Assembly: GCA_965661115.1 (NCBI GenBank)
Contig: CBFICO010000093.1
Span: 1-9,766, forward strand
DNA length: 9,766 nucleotides
DNA from: UBA6770 sp965661115
GTDB taxonomy: Bacteria > Bacteroidota > Bacteroidia > Flavobacteriales_G > Salibacteraceae
Direction: 5' to 3'
Shown piece after piece: positions 1 to 5,785 of the stretch. The stretch's first letter is position 1, and each line of letters starts with the position of its first letter. The position numbers and the translations under genes are program-made. The notes beneath the pieces were generated by a model that worked only from the letters and a program-made list of their open reading frames with translations, ran no database searches and was not told the DNA's origin.

Positions 1-585
1 GGCTGATAGTGATTTCTGTTTGAACCGTATGTCATTTTCTTTATACCAACCACTTTAAGTCCTGCTGCATTGGCTAGTAAATCTGCCTTTTGCTTAGCAA
101 CGGTTACCGCCATTTGCATTAATTCAGACTCAAACTTTATTCTATCCGACAAGCCAAAACTCAAACGCAAATTTACCTCTATCTCCGATTTTCGGATGGC
201 CGCGTAAACCTCTTTCATTTTGTCTTTCTCGAACGGAACATGAACATTCATACTATGCACAAGCTCTATATCCGTCCATATTTCTTCTTCCGTTCACGTA
301 TTTATAATTCTCGTTGATAGAATAGTTATTGGTTTTAATGGACTTTTCAGGAACATCAGCCTTTTTTAAGGCGTCTTTTAACGCTTTTACTTGATTGTTT
401 AAATCATCTAATGCTTTTCCGAAATCGGCATCTGTAACATTTACCGTAAGAGAGAAAATGGTTTCAACAGGCATAACACTTAATTGCGCCAACCCGGTAA
501 TTTCTAATTTCGATACATCTTCTTTTTGAGCGAAAGCTGCTAAGCCAATTAGAACAATAGCAACTAGTGGAATTAATTTTTTCAA
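1..585 (-). pseudogene. SIMPL-domain (DUF541) exported protein, frameshifted and cut by the window edge
   Basis: Two open segments in different frames together make one SIMPL/DUF541 protein. The first (585 down to a TAG at 253-255) has a signal peptide (MKKLIPLVAIVLIGLAAFAQ, likely cleavage after AFA) followed by the domain start, with the SKLEITGLAQLSV and FSLTVNVTDADF stretches. The second is open from about 263 to 1 and carries the family's later part, with FGLSDRIKFESELMQMAV and AKQKADLLANAAGLKVVGI. Removing one base near 261-262 joins them smoothly through Gly-Tyr-Arg-Ala to His-Ser-Met. The start is probably TTG at 585, giving the Lys-Lys signal peptide; a further TTG at 612 would overlap the upstream gene. 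The gene begins 10 nt after the methyltransferase stop, so it is probably the last visible gene of the SulP operon. SIMPL proteins are periplasmic or envelope proteins of poorly known function (E. coli YggE is linked to oxidative stress). The lesion may be real or a sequencing error. The family call is fairly sure. Confidence 0.75.
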
Positions 586-595
586 AGTAATAATT

Positions 596-1237
596 TTAGC
601 GCTTTCTAGCAACCATTAGGCCATCCCGAATTGGAAGCAAAACGTTCTGCACCCTATCGTCTTCTTGTACTTTTTTATTGTATTCCAATAGCATTCTAGT
701 TTCCTCATCGGCGGGGTCTAAAGGCTCTATAACTTTACCGCTCCAAAGCACATTATCTGCTATAATATACCCTCCAGGCTTAACCCTATCAATAACCAAA
801 TCAAAGTAATTGCAATAGTTTTCTTTGTCCGCATCAATGTACACCAAATCAAAATTTCCCTCAAGGGCAGGAATAATTTCTATAGCGTTTCCAATATGCT
901 GAACGATTTTATTTCTGTATCCGCTCTTTTCGAAATATTTGTTCTGAAAGCTCTCTAACTCTTCGTTTAAATCAATGGTGTGGATTATACCATTTTCGGG
1001 CATTCCTTCAGCAAAGCAAATGGCAGAATAACCAGTATAAGTACCAATTTCCAAAACTGATTTTGGTTTTATCATGTGGCTCAACATACTTAAAACTCTC
1101 CCTTGATAATGTCCAGCCAACATTCTTGGAATCAAAACCTGTAAATGTGTTTGACGATTTAATTCTTCAAGCACTTCGTTTTCAGGTTCAGTGTGAGCTA
1201 CTACGTAATCGTCCAGTTTTTTATCTAAAAAATCCAT
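596..1237 (-). CDS. class I SAM-dependent O-methyltransferase
   Basis: A 213-residue protein of the cation-dependent O-methyltransferase family (COG4122, relatives of catechol and caffeoyl-CoA O-methyltransferases). It transfers a methyl group from S-adenosylmethionine to a hydroxyl, usually of a catechol-like small molecule; the actual substrate cannot be told. The SAM-binding glycine loop is VLEIGTYTGYSA (about 61-72) and the acidic residue ending strand 2 is in HTIDLNEE (Asp89). The metal-binding set is visible as YIDADK (Asp135) and ADNVLW (Asp161, Asn162). Length is usual for the bacterial family. No signal peptide is seen, so it is cytoplasmic. It starts 5 nt after the stop of the EEP gene and is followed 10 nt later by the SIMPL gene, which supports co-transcription. 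The family call is firm; the role in this operon is unknown. Confidence 0.93.
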   Translation of the reverse strand: MDFLDKKLDDYVVAHTEPENEVLEELNRQTHLQVLIPRMLAGHYQGRVLSMLSHMIKPKSVLEIGTYTGYSAICFAEGMPENGIIHTIDLNEELESFQNKYFEKSGYRNKIVQHIGNAIEIIPALEGNFDLVYIDADKENYCNYFDLVIDRVKPGGYIIADNVLWSGKVIEPLDPADEETRMLLEYNKKVQEDDRVQNVLLPIRDGLMVARKR

Positions 1238-1242
1238 TGTTG

Positions 1243-2238
1243 TTATTTAAAGTTTACCACTACAGGTAAATGATCCGAATAGCCACCGAAATATCTCTTA
1301 CCACTATGCGTTCTGCTAGGAAACCAATCTCCTGCACTATTCTTATACAACATAAATCGCTTTTTGTGCACATAAACAGAATCTATAAAACCGTAAAGGA
1401 CTGGAGAGAGAATACCATGATCTAAAACACCCCAATGCCCTCGGTAGGCATGTGTACCTTGAGTAGAATCTGCATGAATTGCGTACGTTGCATTATACAA
1501 CGTCCCATCATTTGCTGCGCTGGAGTCCGCATCCAAAACTTCCCAAACACTTTTGTTATCAGGATAATCGTTTAAGTCACCTAAAATTAGAATGTTTTGG
1601 GTTTGAATTTCTTCTTTAGAAAGCTCTTTTCTTAATGTTTGAGCAGCCGCAATTCGTTTAGGTTCTGTTTTATCTTGCCCACCCCACCGAGACGGCCAGT
1701 GGTTTACAAAAATCGTCATAGTATCATTAGTAAAATCAACCATTTCAGCAACTAGAATATCTCGAGTAGTTTTTCCAGAATCGTTTAAATCAACGTTTAA
1801 AAACTTGAAGCTTACAGGATTTATCAATTTTGGATTGTACAACAAGGCAACATCAATTCCTCTAAAATCTGGACTTTCTTGGTGAATAATTTTCAGCCTT
1901 AAGTGAGCAATTCTTTTTTGCTTAACTAAGTCTTCAAGAACGCGTAAATTTTCTACTTCTGCCAATCCAATAGCAGCCAATGTTTCAGTAGAATCTATTG
2001 AAGCTATTACTTGTGCAATCCTATCTAATTTTTCAAGGTACTTTTTAGTGTCCCATTCCTTTGAACCAACTGGAGTATACTCCCCGTCTCGTTTTCCAGG
2101 TTCATTTATTGTGTCAAACAAGTTTTCGACGTTATAAAACGCAATTTGGTAGTTTTTTGATTGATTCGCAACAGGAATGTCATGCGCAGGACAAACCCAT
2201 AACAACAATGAAAGAATGAATAAGGGTAGATATTTCAT
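1243..2238 (-). CDS. exported endonuclease/exonuclease/phosphatase (EEP) family protein
   Basis: A 331-residue protein of the EEP (DNase I-like) fold, which hydrolyses phosphodiester or phosphomonoester bonds using a divalent metal. The active-site blocks occur in order: FYNVENLFD (Asn36), GLAEVEN (metal-binding Glu at 94 or 96), VNHWPSRWGG (His180), LGDLNDYPD (Asp221, Asn223) and the closing YSDHLPVV (Asp322, His323). The start chosen is the ATG at 2238, because it gives a lysine followed by a clean hydrophobic export signal (MKYLPLFILSLLLWVC); a GTG at 2253 would add five unhelpful residues. The Cys at 16 follows LLWV, which is not a good lipobox, so a periplasmic or secreted protein is likelier than a lipoprotein. 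It lies 36 nt after the TetR stop and 5 nt before the methyltransferase. Substrate could be extracellular DNA, a phospholipid or another phosphoester; the sequence does not decide. Confidence 0.9.
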   Translation of the reverse strand: MKYLPLFILSLLLWVCPAHDIPVANQSKNYQIAFYNVENLFDTINEPGKRDGEYTPVGSKEWDTKKYLEKLDRIAQVIASIDSTETLAAIGLAEVENLRVLEDLVKQKRIAHLRLKIIHQESPDFRGIDVALLYNPKLINPVSFKFLNVDLNDSGKTTRDILVAEMVDFTNDTMTIFVNHWPSRWGGQDKTEPKRIAAAQTLRKELSKEEIQTQNILILGDLNDYPDNKSVWEVLDADSSAANDGTLYNATYAIHADSTQGTHAYRGHWGVLDHGILSPVLYGFIDSVYVHKKRFMLYKNSAGDWFPSRTHSGKRYFGGYSDHLPVVVNFK

Positions 2239-2274
2239 GTAACAAAAATGCACGAAATATCTGCGAGATAAAAC

Positions 2275-2946
2275 CTAAACCGTTACTGGTTTATGAATGG
2301 CAGAAAAAAGCAGTTGTTTTAAAAATTGCTCAAGAGATGTTTCCGAATTACTCTCTGTTAAATCGCACAAATGCTTACTAAAAAATCGCTGAAAATGAGC
2401 ACTTTCAATTAAGGTACTGATTAGCGCTGTTGGATATTTGTAATCAGGGTTTATCTCTAGTACTATCTGACTTAGTTTTTTAACTAAGACTTGAAAGCTT
2501 ATGAAATACCCTTCTTCGTTATCAGTATCTACTTCTTTGGTCAAATATGCTTTGGAGCTTTCTGCAATAACAATTCTGTGCAATGCCACTTCGTCAATAT
2601 GACTAAACTTAGGATCAACTTTTACAGGGTGTGTTATGCTTTCAATAAAAATTTCCAGCCTACGCTCGGCGGCTGCAATGTTTTGCATAGCAAAGCTCAT
2701 GAGGTAATCTAACCAGTTCCAGTACCAAGAAACCAAGTAAACTAAAAGCTTATGTTTATTCTCGAAATAGCGATAAACCGATGCTTCCGTAGATTCAATT
2801 TTAGCCGCTAACTTTTTGAAAGTAAACGCCTCAAATCCTATTTCGTCAATGAGAATTATACTGTTTGCAATAATGTTTTGACCCAATTCAGATGAATCAG
2901 GATCTTTTAAAAAACACGGTTCTTGAATCTTAACTTGTACAATCAT
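2275..2946 (-). CDS. TetR/AcrR-family transcriptional regulator
   Basis: A 223-residue one-component regulator. The N-terminal TetR DNA-binding domain spans about residues 22-68. Its recognition helix region is FTFKKLAAKIESTEASVYRYF, followed by ENKHKLL, the usual TetR signature including the Tyr-Arg-Tyr-Phe end of helix 3. The remaining roughly 150 residues are a helical ligand-binding/dimerisation domain with an aromatic stretch (WYWNWLDYLM, 74-83) and no family-specific motif I can name. The ATG at 2946 lies 11 nt after the SulP stop, so it is probably translated from the same mRNA as the transporter. Such placement suggests regulation of its own operon, and a short palindrome lies in the putative SulP promoter. 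The ligand is unknown; a metabolite related to the transported anion is a guess. Confidence 0.9.
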   Translation of the reverse strand: MIVQVKIQEPCFLKDPDSSELGQNIIANSIILIDEIGFEAFTFKKLAAKIESTEASVYRYFENKHKLLVYLVSWYWNWLDYLMSFAMQNIAAAERRLEIFIESITHPVKVDPKFSHIDEVALHRIVIAESSKAYLTKEVDTDNEEGYFISFQVLVKKLSQIVLEINPDYKYPTALISTLIESAHFQRFFSKHLCDLTESNSETSLEQFLKQLLFSAIHKPVTV

Positions 2947-2957
2947 TTTTGTTGGTT

Positions 2958-4517
2958 TTAGTTTACTTTATCCTTTGAAAAGCCGCGCATAAAAACAGCA
3001 ATATTTCGCTCATGAGCAGTACTTTCAAACTCTTTCAGCAAGTCATAAATATCGTACGGAATACTAACCGCCTTGGTGCCGTCAATTATTACTTCCTCAT
3101 CTTCTTTTACATGTTCTAACGCATCTTGCAAAGCCCCTTTATTTAAAAAGCTTACCTCTTCTGATAAAATAATTCTGTGTATGTGTTTTCCATCTTCTTC
3201 CTCTTTAATTTTTACATGATCTGTTTCAAGATTTCGCTGCAAAATGAAGAAAATAGCAACCAATAATCCAATGCCAATTCCAATGAGCAAATCGGAAAGG
3301 ATAATAGCAAAAACAGTAACCAAAAACGGTATGTATTGTTCTTTTCCTTTAGAAAGCATGTCTTTAAACACGCTAATTTTTGCCAGCTTATATCCAACCA
3401 CCAACAGAATAGCAGCTAAAGCAGCAAGTGGAATTTGACTTAAAACACTAGGAATAAGAATTACCGAAAACAACAATAAAAAGCCATGAAATATGGTTGA
3501 CAATTTTGTTTGGCCGCCAGAATCAATATTAGCACTACTTCGCACAATTACTTGTGTTACCGGCAATCCACCAATCATTCCCGACACTAAGTTTCCTAAG
3601 CCCTGAGCTTTTAATTCTCTGTTTGCTGGGGTTATTCTTTTATGAGGATCCAGTTTATCGGTAGCTTCTACACACAATAAGGTTTCTAGTGAGGCTACAA
3701 TGGCAATGGTAAATGCCGTAATCCAAACATTAGTGTTTGTTATTGAACTCCAATCTGGAAAAGTTAAAAACTCTCCCAACCCTGTAAACGAACTTATTTT
3801 TGGAATACTTACCATATGCTCACCAGACATGGCCAAATTAGGATCAATTGAAAATAGTGCTTTATTGATAATTGAGCCTAGAATTACTACTACCAAAGCT
3901 CCTGGAAGCATTTTCCATATTCCACCTTTTGAACTTAAATACTTATCCCAAAGGATCAGAACCAACAAACAAGTAACCGAAATAATTACTGCTCCAGGCG
4001 ATAAATAATCTAAGGCTTTAAGAATTTCTGTAAAAGTGTTTTCGCCATCTGCTTGTAAAAAGGCAGTATCACCTTCTTGGTCTTTATCAAAACCCAACGC
4101 ATGCGGAATTTGCTTAAGAATTAGAATTATACCAATACTCGCCAGCATTCCCCTAATTACTGAGTTAGGAAAATAGTAGGCAATCATACCTGCTTTAAGA
4201 AAACCCATAAGTATTTGCAGCAATCCGCCAATTGCAACGGCCAATAAAAATGGTTGAAATCCGATATCGTTTACTGATGTAAATACAATTACAGCCAAGC
4301 CTGCGGCTGGACCACTAGCTCCCACTTGAGAGCCACTTGCTATTCCCACAACAATACCTCCTACAATTCCGGCTATTAATCCTGCAACTAAAGAAAATGT
4401 ATCTGGACCAGCACCTGAGGCGGAAGCAATGCCTAAACAGAGTGGCAAGGCAACTAAAAATACAACCAGACCAGCAGGTAAATCTGATTTTAAATGTTTG
4501 AAATATTGAGTTTTCAT
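2958..4517 (-). CDS. SulP-family inorganic anion transporter with C-terminal STAS domain
   Basis: A 519-residue inner-membrane transporter (SLC26/SulP). Members carry sulfate, bicarbonate or other anions, generally coupled to Na+ or H+ or as exchangers; the substrate cannot be assigned here. The N-terminus has the family hallmark DLPAGLVVFLVALPLCLGIA (12-31). Many hydrophobic segments fill about 14-428, including GSQVGASGPAAGL (62-74) and the conserved VRSSANIDSGGQTKLS block (325-340). Residues about 440-512 form a cytoplasmic STAS domain (IIDGTKAV at 477-484), in which the usual Asp-Ser pair is replaced by Pro-Tyr (487-488). Length is normal for bacterial members. Bacteroidota SulP genes often sit near a carbonic anhydrase, but none is visible here. 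It is the first gene of the probable operon, with a promoter-like element about 20-50 nt upstream. Only a short 92-nt gap separates it from purK, so some read-through is possible. Confidence 0.93.
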   Translation of the reverse strand: MKTQYFKHLKSDLPAGLVVFLVALPLCLGIASASGAGPDTFSLVAGLIAGIVGGIVVGIASGSQVGASGPAAGLAVIVFTSVNDIGFQPFLLAVAIGGLLQILMGFLKAGMIAYYFPNSVIRGMLASIGIILILKQIPHALGFDKDQEGDTAFLQADGENTFTEILKALDYLSPGAVIISVTCLLVLILWDKYLSSKGGIWKMLPGALVVVILGSIINKALFSIDPNLAMSGEHMVSIPKISSFTGLGEFLTFPDWSSITNTNVWITAFTIAIVASLETLLCVEATDKLDPHKRITPANRELKAQGLGNLVSGMIGGLPVTQVIVRSSANIDSGGQTKLSTIFHGFLLLFSVILIPSVLSQIPLAALAAILLVVGYKLAKISVFKDMLSKGKEQYIPFLVTVFAIILSDLLIGIGIGLLVAIFFILQRNLETDHVKIKEEEDGKHIHRIILSEEVSFLNKGALQDALEHVKEDEEVIIDGTKAVSIPYDIYDLLKEFESTAHERNIAVFMRGFSKDKVN

Positions 4518-4538
4518 ATAGCGTTTTGAAGTAAAACA

Positions 4539-4566
4539 CTAAAGTATGATAGTAATACTATTAAAA
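4539..4566 (-). promoter_or_regulatory. putative promoter of the SulP operon
   Basis: On the minus strand, TACTTTAG (4546 to 4539) matches the Bacteroidota -7 consensus TAnnTTTG at all but one fixed position, and TTTT (4566-4563) stands in for the -33 TTTG with a 16-nt spacer. The inferred transcription start would be near 4532, about 15 nt before the SulP ATG, similar to the other promoters in this window. A TAACTTTC further upstream is an alternative -7 box. Confidence 0.45.
4543..4561. promoter_or_regulatory. candidate operator: two overlapping palindromes in the SulP promoter
   Basis: ATAGTA-A-TACTAT (4549-4561) is a perfect 6-bp inverted repeat around one central base. It fills most of the spacer between the putative -33 and -7 elements. 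A second dyad, AGTAT-N7-ATACT (4543-4559), overlaps it and the -7 box. A repressor bound here would block RNA polymerase; the co-transcribed TetR protein is the obvious candidate. The arms are purely or mainly A+T and short, so chance is a real alternative. Confidence 0.4.
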
Positions 4567-4609
4567 GGGAAAGTTAGACAGCTATTTTAAAAAGTTTTAC
4601 ACTTTATTT

Positions 4610-5734
4610 TTAAGCAACAACTTTAAGTAGTTCTTTACCATAAGCCTCTTCTAAACTGTTGTCCGTAATAGTTACGTGTCCCATTTTTCTGTATGGCTTA
4701 GTTAGATACTTACCGTACAAATGCACATGTACTTGAGGCATTGCCATTACTTCTTCTAAATTCTCGTATTTAGCTGGACCAGTAAAACCATCCTCTCCTA
4801 AAAGGTTTAGCATTACACTAGGTAAAGTAACCGAGGTATCACCTAATGGCAGGCCGAGCACTGAGCGCATGTGTTGCTCAAATTGTGAAGTTACATTTCC
4901 CTCTATAGTTTGATGTCCACTATTGTGAGTTCGAGGAGCTACCTCATTTACCAATAGCTGTCCATCCTTGGTTAAGAAAAACTCCACCGCTAAAAGTCCG
5001 ATTACACCAAGCTTTTCCGCTACGTTTTTTGCTATTTCTGCGGCCTGCTCTTCAATAGCCCTTGATACATTAGCGGGACACTTTAAGTACTCTACCAAAT
5101 TCGCTACTGGATTAAATTCCAGCTCCACTATTGGATAGGTAACCATTTCTCCTTGCTCGTTTCGTGCAACAATGACGCTCACCTCTTTTTCGAAATCGAC
5201 AAATTTCTCCAACACACTTGGCGCGTCAAAACAGTTTTCGATCGCTTCCTCAGACTTTAAAACATACACCCCTTTTCCGTCATAACCACCAGTTCTGGCT
5301 TTTTGCATAAATGGAAATTCGGAAATATACTTTTTTACTTCTGCTCTATTTTCTACCAAATAATAAGGCGCTGTAGGAATGTTGTGCTTTTGGTAAAACT
5401 GCTTTTGCAATCCTTTATCCTTTATAAGCTCTAAAACATGAGGCTGAGGAAAAACCTTTACGCCTTGCTTTTCTAGGTCGGTTAACGCTTTGGTATTTAC
5501 GTGTTCAATTTCAATAGTGAGTACCAGTTTGTCTTTTCCAAAAGACATTACGGTATCGTAATCTTTAAAATTTCCGTTTACAAACTCATGGGCAATTAAG
5601 GCGCATGGAGCGTTATTATCTGGGTCTAAAACACAAACTTGAACATTGTAATTTACAGCCTCTTGAATAAACATTTTACCCAGCTGACCGCCACCTAACA
5701 TTCCTAGTTTAAATTCTTTATCGTAAAAATTCAT
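4610..5734 (-). CDS. purK: 5-(carboxyamino)imidazole ribonucleotide synthase (PurK)
   Basis: A 374-residue cytoplasmic ATP-grasp enzyme of de novo purine synthesis. It converts 5-aminoimidazole ribonucleotide, bicarbonate and ATP to N5-carboxyaminoimidazole ribonucleotide, the substrate of PurE. The N-terminal preATP-grasp glycine loop is GMLGGGQLGKM (11-21). The ATP-grasp part shows DKGLQKQFYQKHNIPTAPY (106-124), the nucleotide loop KARTGGYDGKGVYVL (145-159), EKFVDFEKEVSVIVAR (176-191) and the metal-binding Glu residues in AVEFFL (Glu251) and LVNEVAPR (Glu264). The typical NSGHQTIEGNVTSQFEQH (271-288) follows. Length is normal. The ATG at 5734 lies about 22 nt downstream of the transcription start inferred from a perfect -7 box. 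purE is not next to it in this window. It is divergent from tex and in the same orientation as the SulP operon. Confidence 0.96.
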   Translation of the reverse strand: MNFYDKEFKLGMLGGGQLGKMFIQEAVNYNVQVCVLDPDNNAPCALIAHEFVNGNFKDYDTVMSFGKDKLVLTIEIEHVNTKALTDLEKQGVKVFPQPHVLELIKDKGLQKQFYQKHNIPTAPYYLVENRAEVKKYISEFPFMQKARTGGYDGKGVYVLKSEEAIENCFDAPSVLEKFVDFEKEVSVIVARNEQGEMVTYPIVELEFNPVANLVEYLKCPANVSRAIEEQAAEIAKNVAEKLGVIGLLAVEFFLTKDGQLLVNEVAPRTHNSGHQTIEGNVTSQFEQHMRSVLGLPLGDTSVTLPSVMLNLLGEDGFTGPAKYENLEEVMAMPQVHVHLYGKYLTKPYRKMGHVTITDNSLEEAYGKELLKVVA

Positions 5735-5750
5735 GCCTATACCCTTTTTC

Positions 5751-5758
5751 TACTTTTG
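5751..5758 (+). promoter_or_regulatory. -7 promoter element of tex
   Basis: TACTTTTG matches the Bacteroidota -7 consensus TAnnTTTG exactly. It ends 27 nt before the ATG at 5786, so transcription would start near 5765 with a leader of about 20 nt. No convincing -33 TTTG is seen upstream. It forms an exact inverted repeat with the purK -7 box at 5764-5771. Confidence 0.6.
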
Positions 5759-5763
5759 GCGCA

Positions 5764-5771
5764 CAAAAGTA
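5764..5771 (-). promoter_or_regulatory. -7 promoter element of purK
   Basis: Read on the minus strand this is TACTTTTG, again an exact TAnnTTTG match. A weak -33 candidate, TCTG (minus strand, 5793-5790), stands 18 nt upstream. The inferred start is near 5757, about 22 nt before the purK ATG at 5734. The element is the mirror image of the tex box, separated from it by 5 nt. Confidence 0.6.
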
Positions 5772-5785
5772 TTGATTGCCTACGT

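Noticed and set aside
253..263. Programmed +1 frameshift in the SIMPL gene
   Set aside because: There is no known slippery sequence of the prfB type before the stop, no upstream Shine-Dalgarno-like stimulator, and no reason from the family to expect recoding. A mutation or a sequence error explains it more simply.
1063..1269. Plus-strand open frames inside the methyltransferase, TetR, SulP and other genes
   Set aside because: They lie antisense to genes with firm family matches, show no family motifs and have no promoter signals; they are shadow frames.
2239..2253. GTG at 2253 as the start of the EEP protein
   Set aside because: It adds five residues (Met-His-Phe-Cys-Tyr) ahead of a clean Met-Lys signal peptide start at 2238, with no supporting signal.
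4587..4606. Small hairpin just after purK as an intrinsic terminator
   Set aside because: The stem AAAGT/ACTTT is only 5 bp and almost all A+T, and its T run is part of the stem. It is too weak to call, so read-through from purK into the SulP operon remains possible.
5756..5785. TTG at 5756 as the start of tex
   Set aside because: It lies inside the -7 box and upstream of the inferred transcript start, and the ten extra residues (rich in Cys, His, Lys) do not look like the Tex N-terminus. The ATG at 5786 begins a normal one.
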